Virus record (IMG/VR): IMGVR_UViG_3300010885_091183
Coordinates: 37,915 to 101,914 of that record
DNA from: a virus
Reading direction: 5' to 3' (one strand)
Length of the DNA stretch: 64,000 bases
Numbering within the stretch: the stretch's first letter is position 1; each line of letters starts with the position of its first letter. Positions 9,198 to 17,316 of the stretch are shown here, piece by piece. The position numbers and the translations under genes are program-made. The notes beneath the pieces were generated by a model. That model was given only the letters and a program-made list of their open reading frames with translations. It ran no database searches and was not told the origin of the DNA.

Positions 9198-9526
9198 TTT
9201 TTTAAAAAATTCTTTTCGTATATTTGATAAACTTCGCTATATGCCACTCCCCATGAGGCATCATGAACTTGGTCCTGAAATTCGTGGGGGTTGAGAGAGT
9301 CGTGTAGATGATTCCACGCACGGGCATGGGCAAATTCATGCAAAATAGTGTCTATTGCAGAAGCTTCGCTGAGGTTGCTGTCTATTCTAATGTAGAATTT
9401 TTTGTTTTTTAGGCAACAATCCCCATCGAGATTTTTAAGACTGGTTCTGCGTATGCTTACCGGAAACGCAAGCTTGCATCTTTGTTTTAGGATATCGACT
9501 ACTTGTTTGTATGCTTCATATGACAT
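9194..9526 (-). CDS. SprT-like zinc metallopeptidase
   Basis: 110 residues. The zinc-binding helix TILHEFAHARAW gives H63-E64-x-x-H67; upstream is a basic stretch and a beta segment KFYIRIDSNLSEASA as in SprT-like (Spartan/SprT) domains. The domain is small and lacks the C-terminal zinc ribbon of full SprT. It is convergent with the HAD gene, with stop codons overlapping. A TATAAATA sits 36 nt upstream on the same strand, so late expression is likely. The substrate is unknown; family members degrade DNA-bound proteins. Confidence 0.8.
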   Translation of the reverse strand: MSYEAYKQVVDILKQRCKLAFPVSIRRTSLKNLDGDCCLKNKKFYIRIDSNLSEASAIDTILHEFAHARAWNHLHDSLNPHEFQDQVHDASWGVAYSEVYQIYEKNFLKN

Positions 9527-9561
9527 TCATGCCGCCTGAAAACACTTTGGAAAAGCGGAAA

Positions 9562-9569
9562 TATTTATA
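9562..9569 (-). promoter_or_regulatory. T4-type late promoter word TATAAATA
   Basis: Exact TATAAATA on the minus strand, 36 nt before the SprT-like start codon. Confidence 0.6.
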
Positions 9570-9588
9570 GCTGTTACTCAATAAAAAC

Positions 9589-10449
9589 ATGGAGTATTTT
9601 GTCAGCAGCGAAAACACAACCTATTATCAATGGCAATATGAATTGATGATAGAGAGTTTTATTGCTCAGGGTGAAGCAAATAATCTTATTATATCCGTGG
9701 CAGAAACGGATGATCCGGGGTATTTTTTCCCCGTAAACATCAACAATCACAACAATAAATTTTTACACAATAATATCGGCCATAAAAGGGGATTTGTAAA
9801 ACTAAATCAATTATATTCTTTAATTCATTGCATACAAAATAACAAGATCAAAAATGAATTTACGATTATCGATCCTCATGTCTTGATAAGTCAACAAGGT
9901 TTTCAGCCATTTCCTGAAAATCAATTCAGAGCCTGCATCTTCGCTCCTGACGCTACTTTTACATTCCAAAACGCAGAAAAAATGGCGGGCGATTTTTGGG
10001 AAGTGATGCCAAACAACAAAGAATATTACTTAAAAAATTGGGTCCCCTTGGGGGGAATCATGTGTTTCAAGGAATTCACATTTGAATTTTTCAACAGGGT
10101 TTTGCAGGTTGCCGAAACCTTGATTTTGCGCCAGTTGATTAACAAAAGAACAATTTGGAAAGAAACTGTCAAATTAGCATGGGCTTTGAATTTGTCTGAT
10201 GTCTTCGATCAAGCTTATATTTTTGGCACATACGGTCTATCATCAACGATGATTGACAGTAAAATCACCCCGTTCATCGACTATGATCATGGCATGCCAC
10301 CAGTTTTCAACAAGTCGATGTACACCTATCCCATGCCAAAAAGGATTTGTTTTGGCGATCCAATTGAAACAATAAGCAAACTGATACAGACTCCTACTGC
10401 ACACTACATGTCAGAATTGGCTTCCAACATTCTCAAGAAAAGGTCTTGA
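9589..10449 (+). CDS. Glycosyltransferase-like protein (peptidyl-Ser/Hyp transferase type)
   Basis: 286 residues. The opening SSENTTYYQWQYELMIESF resembles the start of eukaryotic and viral peptidyl-serine galactosyl/hydroxyproline arabinosyltransferase-type proteins, in which a pattern like YFQWQ...MxxSF opens a GT-A-like fold. Further along FTIIDPHVLI could correspond to the nucleotide-sugar-binding region, and the GG in VPLGGIMCFKE to a substrate loop. No clean DxD is seen, so activity is uncertain. It begins 63 nt from the divergent peptidase gene and ends 1 nt before the next gene. Confidence 0.5.
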   Translation: MEYFVSSENTTYYQWQYELMIESFIAQGEANNLIISVAETDDPGYFFPVNINNHNNKFLHNNIGHKRGFVKLNQLYSLIHCIQNNKIKNEFTIIDPHVLISQQGFQPFPENQFRACIFAPDATFTFQNAEKMAGDFWEVMPNNKEYYLKNWVPLGGIMCFKEFTFEFFNRVLQVAETLILRQLINKRTIWKETVKLAWALNLSDVFDQAYIFGTYGLSSTMIDSKITPFIDYDHGMPPVFNKSMYTYPMPKRICFGDPIETISKLIQTPTAHYMSELASNILKKRS

Positions 10450-10450
10450 T

Positions 10451-10810
10451 ATGCTTGATCACAAACTTGATTTCAACCTCATAGAAAAATGTACTATGGA
10501 AAATGCGATTGAACAAGAAGTGAAAATAGTTCAAATCACTTCCATCACGGATTCATTCAAAAAGAAAATTCAAGAAAATTACCTTTTATTGCGGGATCGT
10601 TACGGAGAAAGCATGTCAAAAGTAATCATGGCAGCAGCTTTGGTTGGATGTTTAAGTCCAATTCCGGGTACGAGTGTGCTAGTAGCCTTGCCATTTGTGG
10701 GTTTGGGAGAATTGATGAACTGGCTCATCCAAAATCCAGAAACCCACAGGGAAATCTGCAATTCCTATGAAATGGAAACCAAGATGATTATGAGCACAAT
10801 GTTAAAATGA
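10451..10810 (+). CDS. Small protein with hydrophobic segment, unknown function
   Basis: 119 residues. A polar helical N-terminal half is followed by a hydrophobic segment at residues ~58-88 (MAAALVGCLSPIPGTSVLV then ALPFVGLGELM) that could span the membrane as a hairpin with a Pro-Gly turn, and a polar C-terminus. It follows the glycosyltransferase-like gene by 1 nt and is convergent with the decarboxylase gene, with a 9 nt overlap. Not recognised. Confidence 0.65.
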   Translation: MLDHKLDFNLIEKCTMENAIEQEVKIVQITSITDSFKKKIQENYLLLRDRYGESMSKVIMAAALVGCLSPIPGTSVLVALPFVGLGELMNWLIQNPETHREICNSYEMETKMIMSTMLK

Positions 10811-11188
10811 TCCAATATGGGTCCATTCAGGAATAATATTATTTCTGTCTAGAAGAATGTAACCACCACTTACAACATTCATAGTTTCTCGAACAAAATC
10901 AATCACTTTCTGCACATCAAAATCCTTGCAGGAATACACATCCATTCTGATGTAAGGCGCAGCTTCCTTGTGCCACACATGAATGCTGCTGTGACTTGTT
11001 TCAATCACTATGGTCCCTGTAACTCCTTCGTTGCCTGCCGTGTTGCAATATTTTGCTACGGGTGGTATTAGAATGTTCATATCAATTATTTCAACGAGTT
11101 TGATAAGCCAGTTTTTGCATTCTTCCTCGCTGATGATGGGGCTTTTGACTGATGCGTTGAGCACCAAATGTTTGTGGTTCTTTTCCAT
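10802..11188 (-). CDS. speD: S-adenosylmethionine decarboxylase homologue
   Basis: 128 residues, the usual size of the bacterial class 1b enzyme, which makes decarboxylated AdoMet for spermidine synthesis using a pyruvoyl group formed by self-cleavage. The signature region is GTIVIETSHSSIHVW (residues 58-72): S65 aligns with the pyruvoyl-forming Ser, H66 and H70 with the conserved histidines, and MDVYSCKDF carries the conserved Cys (C87). The residue before the cleavage serine is Thr here rather than the usual Glu, as in some divergent members. Phages of the T4-like group sometimes carry speD; here it probably alters host polyamines or DNA-packaging counter-ions (inference). Confidence 0.8.
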   Translation of the reverse strand: MEKNHKHLVLNASVKSPIISEEECKNWLIKLVEIIDMNILIPPVAKYCNTAGNEGVTGTIVIETSHSSIHVWHKEAAPYIRMDVYSCKDFDVQKVIDFVRETMNVVSGGYILLDRNNIIPEWTHIGSF

Positions 11189-11250
11189 TATTTCCTCAAA
11201 AAAATTATTGAAACAAGTCTCGTAAATATTCCATCACGACAAGGACACTT

Positions 11251-11487
11251 ATGATTAAAGTTAGTCATCAAAAAGGAGTAATCTTTATCACAGATGAACA
11301 CGACCATGCAAAAGTAATCATAAGTAATTTAAAAGAATTTTCTGACATAATTCAAAAAATTAAAAATTCCAATCTTGAAGAAACTGATGAAATTAAGTAT
11401 AAAACCCGAATCGGCATCATTGACATGCTGAATTCAGTTAGACTCGAATTTCTCCGTTATAGAGAACTGAAATGTTTAAAAAATTAA
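11251..11487 (+). CDS. Small protein, unknown function
   Basis: 78 residues, unrecognised. Short beta-like N-terminus (VSHQKGVIFITDEHDHAKVII) followed by helices. It overlaps the ClpP-like gene by 16 nt and so is probably cotranscribed with it. A GTAAATA word is present about 30 nt upstream. Confidence 0.6.
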   Translation: MIKVSHQKGVIFITDEHDHAKVIISNLKEFSDIIQKIKNSNLEETDEIKYKTRIGIIDMLNSVRLEFLRYRELKCLKN

Positions 11488-12083
11488 TCGTTGATCCACG
11501 CATTCGTTCCAAACATAGCGAATTGATTGAAAACCCTGTGGTGGTTTTGGTTCAGCAATTCACGGAAATTGCCGTCAAAGATTTTCGTAAGGAAATGGAA
11601 GATGCACAGCAAACAGGACAGCCCTTCGTGCCAATTTTAATCGACTCATACGGCGGTAGCGTTTACGGTTGTCTCGATATGATATCCCATGTTGAAAAGT
11701 GTAGCCTTCCGGTTTACACCATCTGTACAGGTAAAGCTATGAGCGCTGGAGCAATCCTCTTCAGCACAGGCCAAAAGAGATTCATGAGTGAAATTGCAAC
11801 TTTGATGCTTCACGATGCAGCAACCAACACGGTTGGTAAAAACGAGGAAATCAAAGCCGATGCCAAGGAATGCGACCGACTCAATAAATTAATTTTCCAA
11901 ATCATGGCCAGAAATTGCGGTCAAAAGGAAGGCTACTTTGACAAATTAATTCACGAAAAAAGTCACGCTGACATTTTCTTGACGGCCAAAGAAGCTAAAA
12001 AACATAAAATTTGCACACATATCGGTATGCCTGAGATGCTGATTGAGGTCAAAGTCAAATACTCTTTTATTGAAAGTGCTTGA
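11472..12083 (+). CDS. clpP: ClpP-like serine protease (S14 family)
   Basis: 203 residues. ClpP fold landmarks: SYGGSVYGCLDMISH (oxyanion loop), TGKAMSAGAILFSTG with nucleophile S91, and TLMLHDAA with H114; the third acidic residue is probably in the EAKKHKICTHIG region. Most likely a peptidase acting with host Clp ATPases or on its own, or a phage maturation protease. It is not next to a recognisable major capsid gene, so a prohead role is unproven. It ends 1 nt before the 2H phosphoesterase-like gene. Confidence 0.88.
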   Translation: MFKKLIVDPRIRSKHSELIENPVVVLVQQFTEIAVKDFRKEMEDAQQTGQPFVPILIDSYGGSVYGCLDMISHVEKCSLPVYTICTGKAMSAGAILFSTGQKRFMSEIATLMLHDAATNTVGKNEEIKADAKECDRLNKLIFQIMARNCGQKEGYFDKLIHEKSHADIFLTAKEAKKHKICTHIGMPEMLIEVKVKYSFIESA

Positions 12084-12084
12084 T

Positions 12085-12468
12085 ATGTATACAGCAGTTG
12101 TTTTGGACGAACTTTCTCAATCTAATTTAATTTCCCACTTTGTTTCGCAGGTTCCAGATGGATGGGAAATGATCTGTCACCACATGACTATCAACCTTGG
12201 CAAAGCCGTGGATGGACCTGCCGCTGATCTACTTGGAAATTATGCAAAGTTGATAGTGACAAAAGTGGGTCAAAGTGATAAAGTAATCGCTGTTGAAGTA
12301 GAAACCGATGTGCCAAGCAAAAAAAGCCCCAAGCATATAACGGTAGCTCTTAACAGAGTCGCTGGCGGTAAGCCCAAAGATAGCAATAATTTGCAGTCTT
12401 GGACACCAATACCATCGATCCAACTCTCGGGAGTTGTCCAAGAAGTAGCATTAAAGGAATTGTCATGA
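12085..12468 (+). CDS. 2H phosphoesterase-like protein
   Basis: 127 residues. Two HxT motifs 50 residues apart, H33-M-T35 in CHHMTINLG and H84-I-T86 in PKHITVALN, followed by RVAGGKPKDSN. This duplicated HxT pattern defines the 2H (LigT/CPDase-like) phosphoesterases, which open 2',3'-cyclic phosphates or ligate tRNA halves. The start YTAVVLDE fits relatives that occur beside Swiss-Army-Knife RNA-repair domains. With the CCA-adding and HAD proteins it makes a plausible RNA-end repair set. Start chosen at ATG 1 nt after the ClpP stop; it overlaps the next gene by ATGA. Confidence 0.75.
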   Translation: MYTAVVLDELSQSNLISHFVSQVPDGWEMICHHMTINLGKAVDGPAADLLGNYAKLIVTKVGQSDKVIAVEVETDVPSKKSPKHITVALNRVAGGKPKDSNNLQSWTPIPSIQLSGVVQEVALKELS

Positions 12469-12755
12469 AGTCTAAAGATTCAATTGAAAAGAAAAAAATT
12501 GTCGAGATAAACGCATTAGACGCAATATCAGGACTTGGCAAAGATGTTGTCAAGATTCTCGATGCTGAAAGCGGAGAAAGCATCTGCTATATTGGACATC
12601 AAAATGAAGAACACCGCATTTTCTTCTCCCGTCCTATCGGAATCGAAGAGATAGACGCTGTCAGAGAACTAGTTCATAAAAAAAAGTTCTCCAAAGCTTT
12701 GGTAAATGGCAAAATTGAGAAAGCTCAGAGGTTGGCTGACAAAAAATTTGTATAA
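12465..12755 (+). CDS. Small protein, unknown function
   Basis: 96 residues. Charged N-terminus, a small mixed alpha/beta core (VVKILDAESGESICYIGHQ, then HRIFFSRPIG) and a Lys-rich helical end. The ATGA overlap with the 2H gene indicates translational coupling. Not recognised; a strong hairpin terminator follows at once. Confidence 0.7.
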   Translation: MKSKDSIEKKKIVEINALDAISGLGKDVVKILDAESGESICYIGHQNEEHRIFFSRPIGIEEIDAVRELVHKKKFSKALVNGKIEKAQRLADKKFV

Positions 12756-12756
12756 A

Positions 12757-12792
12757 TAAAAAAAGCACCCCCTTCAAAGTGGGTGCTTTTTT
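12757..12792. terminator. Hairpin terminator, bidirectional
   Basis: GCACCC / GGGTGC stem with an A-run before and T-run after; ends the plus-strand ClpP-2H operon and could also stop the minus-strand small gene to its right. Confidence 0.8.
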
Positions 12793-12824
12793 ATCATCAA
12801 ACTGATGATCTTTCAGTTCTTCAT

Positions 12825-12989
12825 TCAACCCTTTCTACGCTTCGCAGGATGCTTCAAATCTCTCTTTTGAAGCCACTCCGTAAATCCCATAAAACTCTCG
12901 CCACAAGCTGACATCGGTGCCACTTTGTCATGGAATTGCATGTGCAAAGTTTTGGTGGGATGCATAGGTATCTTTTTCTTCTTTTTCAT
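12825..12989 (-). CDS. Small basic protein (54 aa), unknown function
   Basis: 54 residues beginning MKKKKKIPMHPTKT and ending KHPAKRRKG, with FMGFTEWLQKRDL in the middle. Both ends are strongly basic, suggesting nucleic-acid or membrane contact. It fills the space between a terminator and the following glycosyltransferase gene on the same strand, 8 nt from that gene's stop. Support is reading-frame length, position and composition only. Confidence 0.5.
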   Translation of the reverse strand: MKKKKKIPMHPTKTLHMQFHDKVAPMSACGESFMGFTEWLQKRDLKHPAKRRKG

Positions 12990-12997
12990 GAAAATAT

Positions 12998-13849
12998 CTA
13001 TTGATGTCTATTGATTTTTATGAAAGATTTTGGCCTATAAAAAAAAGGAGGTTTAAAAACGCCATTTTTAAAGAATTTTTGCCATGCTGCTGGCCAATAT
13101 TGAGTCATAGTGTGATATATTCGTGTTCTTCCAGTCAACCTTCCAGTTTGCACTTCACTCCTATTGAAAAATCGAAAATTAATTTTATTTTCAAGAATAA
13201 ACAGCGTCAATGCGAACTCTTCCCTACTTAATTTTGGAATTACTATATCTTTGTTTGATTCGTATTCTCCAAGCCACTTTCCAACAGCGTGTCTTTCATG
13301 TTTTATTTCAAGACATAAGTCAAAAACTCTTTTTCCGTACTCTTGCAAAAAACCTTTACCGAAGAGAACCACTCCTGAATTAAATGGCCTTTGGTATTTC
13401 CCCATGAAGGGGAACCTGTTGCCAAAATTACTCCATTCGTTTTGATCTATAATTATATCATAATATCTCAGATTATCAAAGATGCATGATATATCATCGA
13501 AAATAAAAGTGTCTGCATCTAGGAGAAGTATTTGTTCGCCATCAACCCTTACAAATTCTTTCCTTTGTGCTGAATGAAAGCCTTCTTCCTCTCCCATTTC
13601 GATGTTTTCAACAATATTAAGTTTTACCCCCAGATGCTCGCATTCATCAAAAAACATCGATTTATTGAACCAAGGAATCCCCATATCAAGCTTTTCAAGC
13701 CTGCCCAGAAAGCGGTTCTCTCTTTTGTTGTCGCAGATAAAAAGTATTTCAACAGGTATGTCGGGATTGTATTTCCTCAGAGTGGTAAGACTGAACCACG
13801 CAAGTCGCATGTAAAAACATGACTCGTTCAAAATGTATAAAACCTTCAT
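12998..13849 (-). CDS. GT-A fold glycosyltransferase (GT8-like)
   Basis: 283 residues. N-terminal Rossmann-like start KVLYILNESCFYMRLAW, then the nucleotide-sugar/metal motif QILLLDADTFIFDD (DxD at the centre), NSGVVLFGKGF, and a C-terminal RIYHTMTQYWP that fits the metal-binding His of GT8-like enzymes. Probably transfers a sugar from a nucleotide donor; the acceptor is unknown (virion protein, DNA or host surface glycan). It ends the cluster of minus-strand genes that also contains membrane-anchored peptidases. Confidence 0.8.
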   Translation of the reverse strand: MKVLYILNESCFYMRLAWFSLTTLRKYNPDIPVEILFICDNKRENRFLGRLEKLDMGIPWFNKSMFFDECEHLGVKLNIVENIEMGEEEGFHSAQRKEFVRVDGEQILLLDADTFIFDDISCIFDNLRYYDIIIDQNEWSNFGNRFPFMGKYQRPFNSGVVLFGKGFLQEYGKRVFDLCLEIKHERHAVGKWLGEYESNKDIVIPKLSREEFALTLFILENKINFRFFNRSEVQTGRLTGRTRIYHTMTQYWPAAWQKFFKNGVFKPPFFYRPKSFIKINRHQ

Positions 13850-13858
13850 GAGTCGTAC

Positions 13859-14341
13859 TCAGGACAAGTGTGCTGCTCTCAAACCCGTGAAGTCTGCCAA
13901 AGCTGGTTTGATTTCTTCATAGTCTTTATTCATCAACAAGGCGTGAACAAACCAATCATTTGGAACCAAGTAATAACCCTTGCTTGACATAGCTCCGTTA
14001 CTGCGGTCTATTCCGTTGTTGTCTACAGGCAAATATCCAGCATTCAAAGCAAGACCTTCAGGCATCACATCAGCAGGATGCTCACCACCATGATAAACAA
14101 GATAATTTTTCGTGCCGGGAACCAAGGCTGCAAAAAAAGAATGCTGGTGCAAATGATTATAAGGAGAAGAATAAGCTTCGGGGTCCTCGAATCTCATATC
14201 AAGTGCGTAAACATCCTCTTCTTTGCAAGGAAGTTTTCGCATGGTCAAAAAACGACAAGGAATAGTGAACTGATCCTTCCGTAAACTGAAAGATGCCATT
14301 TCATTTTTAACTTTACTAACAATCCAATCTTTAAATTTCAT
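13859..14341 (-). CDS. Tagged late protein, unknown function
   Basis: 160 residues. Start chosen at MKFKDWIVSKVKNEM because AGAGGAA lies 6 nt upstream and this avoids overlap with the neighbouring gene. The start is one of the aromatic tag variants. The rest is compact, with SPYNHLHQHSFFAALVPG, KNYLVYHGGEHPAD and KGYYLVPNDWFVHALLM; the several His residues could bind a metal but no known motif fits. Position within the peptidase/GT run suggests the late operon. Confidence 0.65.
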   Translation of the reverse strand: MKFKDWIVSKVKNEMASFSLRKDQFTIPCRFLTMRKLPCKEEDVYALDMRFEDPEAYSSPYNHLHQHSFFAALVPGTKNYLVYHGGEHPADVMPEGLALNAGYLPVDNNGIDRSNGAMSSKGYYLVPNDWFVHALLMNKDYEEIKPALADFTGLRAAHLS

Positions 14342-14349
14342 GATTCCTC

Positions 14350-15312
14350 TCAAAATCCATAAACTTTTTTGCACCAGTCGTCTCCAAAATAAGACTTGGC
14401 AAATTTCCTGAAATTGTCAGCTTGGGGCGATTTACGAATCACTTCCAAATAATCATCGACAATTTTCATGTCGAATTCCCCACCAACTTCCAATTTTTGA
14501 TGAGGGCAAATGTGGGCGTTACTGGCTGCTGCAACCTTCACATCTGGCATTCCCTTATCTATGACTGTTTTATCGGATGGAAGTGTAATCATGAAAACCC
14601 TTTCGGTGTTCCACTTTAGGAATTTCTTGAATTCTGTCTCTTGATAATCACTCAAATCACGCTGGATGACCATAGCCAAATAAGTGCAATAAACATTGAA
14701 GTTGTGAGCTTGCAGCAATTCGTAGTGCCAGCCATAAACATTCAATTCCTTGCCAACCTCAGAGCCATTAGTATAACTGATCCACTCATCCATGAGGTAT
14801 AGAGGCCTGTCATTCCAAGCTACGGCTTGCTCAACCAAATAAAGTTTATAGCTAGGACCCCGTAAAACTTCAGGTATCTTGATAGCTACATCACGAATGG
14901 TTGTCTTGGGCTCCTTGAGCAAAATAGCACGATCCTGAAGCACATAAAATCCGTTGACAGCATCTTGGTCGAAGGTTCTGTTACGAATGTTTGCGTTGAT
15001 TCCGTGGGTTGTTTCGTGCGCCCATGTCATTTTGTTGGCATCACGATAAACATGGTCCTTCGGCATGTGGGATTCCAAGTCTCCGAGCACGACCCCATAT
15101 TTAGGATCGCTTACTTCACGCATTCTGGGCCATTTCATCCAACGAGGTTCATCACTAGGTTCCGGTGCGCTGCTTAAAACATTACGAAAAACCACGGAGG
15201 GCATGTCTTGTTCAGTAATTCCCTCGCCCACTTCAGATTTGTTGTTGCTCTTGAGCAACCATATAAGTCCTAAAGCCAAAAACATCACCAAGGGAAGATA
15301 TTTCAATTTCAT
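14350..15312 (-). CDS. Membrane-anchored HExxH metallopeptidase-like protein
   Basis: 320 residues. N-terminal signal anchor (LKYLPLVMFLALGLIWLL) and a zinc-binding motif H99-E-T-T-H103 in MTWAHETTHGINANIRN, giving a zincin-like periplasmic or lumenal domain; EWISYTNGSEVGKEL and the Cys-containing AHICPHQKL follow. ATG chosen because AGGTGG lies just upstream and a TATAAATA is 18 nt further. Substrate unknown; a wall- or membrane-linked role in entry or lysis is possible. Confidence 0.75.
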   Translation of the reverse strand: MKLKYLPLVMFLALGLIWLLKSNNKSEVGEGITEQDMPSVVFRNVLSSAPEPSDEPRWMKWPRMREVSDPKYGVVLGDLESHMPKDHVYRDANKMTWAHETTHGINANIRNRTFDQDAVNGFYVLQDRAILLKEPKTTIRDVAIKIPEVLRGPSYKLYLVEQAVAWNDRPLYLMDEWISYTNGSEVGKELNVYGWHYELLQAHNFNVYCTYLAMVIQRDLSDYQETEFKKFLKWNTERVFMITLPSDKTVIDKGMPDVKVAAASNAHICPHQKLEVGGEFDMKIVDDYLEVIRKSPQADNFRKFAKSYFGDDWCKKVYGF

Positions 15313-15329
15313 AACCACCTCATATTACT

Positions 15330-15337
15330 TATTTATA
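15330..15337 (-). promoter_or_regulatory. T4-type late promoter word TATAAATA
   Basis: Exact TATAAATA on the minus strand, 18 nt before the peptidase start, leaving room for the AGGTGG ribosome site. Confidence 0.65.
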
Positions 15338-15354
15338 TACAAATTTCTGCAAGA

Positions 15355-15981
15355 TCATTCCAAATGTACGAAAGAGTTTGGATAGATTTCCATAGTTCTC
15401 AACCAGAATGCTATCCACCAACCACAGTCACGACCAGATAAATCGCCAGTCCATCTCCAAGCCCTTACAAAAGTCTCCTCAGAGACAATTTCCATTTGTC
15501 CTTGGGTTGGATTCGCAAATTTTATTTTTCCATCACTAAATCCCGTGACCACAACATAATGCCATGCGTACTCATCGCTGCGAATCAAAACTATACAAGG
15601 TTTTCCCAAACTCACAAAATGCTTCAGAGTATCCAGACCACCATAATTTAACTTAGAAAAAAAACCAAAATAATCCAAGGCTTCTCGTATCAACTGAGGC
15701 GCAGTCATACCGAAATCAACGCCGTTTCTGCTATACCACACAGTTTTTGTTATTTTCTTGACTTCATCAATAGAAATATTTTTCCCATAATGGCTCAGGA
15801 CCATCACGGTACTTGCTGGACCACAAGTGATATCATCGGGTTGTCTAGTCAAAGTTTTGAAAGCAATCTCGTACTGTGCTGGATGTTTTTTATCATTAAA
15901 ACCAAGACAAACTATTATAATAAACAGAAAAAGAGTTGCACAAAACCATCTTATTTCAAGAGCAGAAGGGATGATTCTCAT
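15355..15981 (-). CDS. Membrane-anchored C39-like cysteine peptidase
   Basis: 208 residues. One N-terminal membrane helix (FCATLFLFIIIVCLGF), then a papain-like C39 domain: Cys in QPDDITCGPASTVMV (C53), His in YAWHYVVVTGF (H140), and Asn/Asp in FANPTQG. C39-like domains cut after double-Gly leaders or, as free-standing C39_2 proteins, act in the periplasm. AAGGTAA precedes the start. Its start codon shares the 4-nt palindrome CATG with the divergent gene. Confidence 0.78.
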   Translation of the reverse strand: MRIIPSALEIRWFCATLFLFIIIVCLGFNDKKHPAQYEIAFKTLTRQPDDITCGPASTVMVLSHYGKNISIDEVKKITKTVWYSRNGVDFGMTAPQLIREALDYFGFFSKLNYGGLDTLKHFVSLGKPCIVLIRSDEYAWHYVVVTGFSDGKIKFANPTQGQMEIVSEETFVRAWRWTGDLSGRDCGWWIAFWLRTMEIYPNSFVHLE

Positions 15982-16612
15982 GTATTACCTTGTTACTGAT
16001 TGCAATGACATGACCGAAAGAGGTGTCGAGTGGGGAACCGATATCACACACGAAGAAACCAATCCCAACTTTCCCTTTTCCGTTTATGATCACATCCCGA
16101 CTGCTTTATTTATGCATCCAGCCTATGAAGGAATTCAAAAACCCAAAATATGGGAAGCAGTTCCTGAAAATCCAAAAAAAATTGGATTCTATTTCGAGAC
16201 AACCAAACTCACCACAACCAAAATCGCACTACAACCACCAATTACAAGAAGCCACAGAGTAACATTTGCCATTCTTTGCTGTTTGCAAATCATTCAAAAT
16301 CCCATCTTCAAAAAATGGGCTATCAGTTACCTTCGGGGAATTGACACAAACAAAGAAACGGCAGAAAAAATACAAAATGAACTCATGTCCCAAATGGGTG
16401 ATGAGAACATCCCACCAGAACATGAAAATATCAGTTGTGCTCATGCCTGTTTTGGAGCAGTCATGTTAGAAGATAATGAATTAATGGTTGCAAACTCAGC
16501 ACACAGATCCTATTTTGATAGTCCATACAACAATCGAATAGACCTGCAAAAACTTGCAGACATAGTTCTAGAACTACCCAACAAGATAATTGCAGATCTT
16601 ATTGAGGACTAG
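15980..16612 (+). CDS. Unknown protein, divergent from C39-like gene
   Basis: 210 residues. Start ATG with AGAAGGG 9 nt upstream. Aromatic, polar N-terminal half (MYYLVTDCNDMTERGVEW), a hydrophobic patch RVTFAILCCLQIIQ in the middle, and an acidic C-terminus. Not recognised. It is convergent with the next minus-strand gene, with a 4-nt overlap. No tag and no membrane signal peptide. Confidence 0.65.
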   Translation: MYYLVTDCNDMTERGVEWGTDITHEETNPNFPFSVYDHIPTALFMHPAYEGIQKPKIWEAVPENPKKIGFYFETTKLTTTKIALQPPITRSHRVTFAILCCLQIIQNPIFKKWAISYLRGIDTNKETAEKIQNELMSQMGDENIPPEHENISCAHACFGAVMLEDNELMVANSAHRSYFDSPYNNRIDLQKLADIVLELPNKIIADLIED

Positions 16613-17316
16613 GCCATCTTAGGTCTAGTCCAACCTCCAAGTACCGTGGTCGAATCCTCATCGTCAGGGTCCATCCTGCCTAAGGAAACACGCTTGGCAC
16701 CGCTTAATTTAAAAAGCGCAGGCTTAACAAACACATGCCACACGAACCATCCGATGAATGGAACAAGTCCGAACCAATTGCTGATGCCATAAATCGCCTG
16801 CAATCCCATAACTGGCGATATAAGTATAGCTGGAGCAACCCAAAACACACAAATCTTTAAAAAGCCCTCTCCGGTCAAGGAATGCCTGAGCATGTTGAGA
16901 CTCGCATTTACCAAGTCTGCAAGACTGATGAACATCCATTTCAAAACCATCACAACACCTTTAAAAAAAGCGTTGCCAAGAAATCCAAGTGATTCTGCAA
17001 CAGGTTGTGCTTTTATGTTCTTGAAGAAATCAAAATTTCCAATCAAGCTCTGGTCGTAGTCTTCTTTGGAATACTGAGAAAACTTGTCACGCAGTTGACC
17101 CAACAACTTATCGACTTCAATATCAAGTCTTTTATCATCGGGAATTTTCGTTGTATATCCTTTTACCTTATTCAAAAAACTCGATGCCCATGACTTGAGT
17201 GTTTTTAAAACAGTTGTTTCACGCTCGTCTTCCATAGCCTCAAGCAAAGCAGTAAACGATCCTTCTAATTGAAGTCGATATTGCGATAGAGAACGCCAGT
17301 CTTCAAAAGATATCAT
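16609..17316 (-). CDS. Tagged membrane protein, unknown function
   Basis: 235 residues. Opens MISFEDWRSLSQYRLQLE, like the other N-terminal tags. Residues 30-95 are helical and charged. The C-terminal half has three hydrophobic stretches (AFFKGVVMVLKWMFISLADL, KICVFWVAPAILISPVMG and LVPFIGWFVWHVFV). Membrane-like segments in a tagged protein recall proteins ejected with the genome, but this is inference. The 165 nt upstream of its start contains no convincing gene beyond a possible 20-codon frame; a CTAAATAA word lies at 17447-17454 (minus). Confidence 0.65.
   Translation of the reverse strand: MISFEDWRSLSQYRLQLEGSFTALLEAMEDERETTVLKTLKSWASSFLNKVKGYTTKIPDDKRLDIEVDKLLGQLRDKFSQYSKEDYDQSLIGNFDFFKNIKAQPVAESLGFLGNAFFKGVVMVLKWMFISLADLVNASLNMLRHSLTGEGFLKICVFWVAPAILISPVMGLQAIYGISNWFGLVPFIGWFVWHVFVKPALFKLSGAKRVSLGRMDPDDEDSTTVLGGWTRPKMA

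Noticed and set aside
11472-12083. Calling the ClpP-like protein the prohead protease that would cut the tags
   Set aside because: No capsid or scaffold gene is nearby, and T4-type tag cleavage is done by a different family (gp21, S77). ClpP-like is all that is supported.
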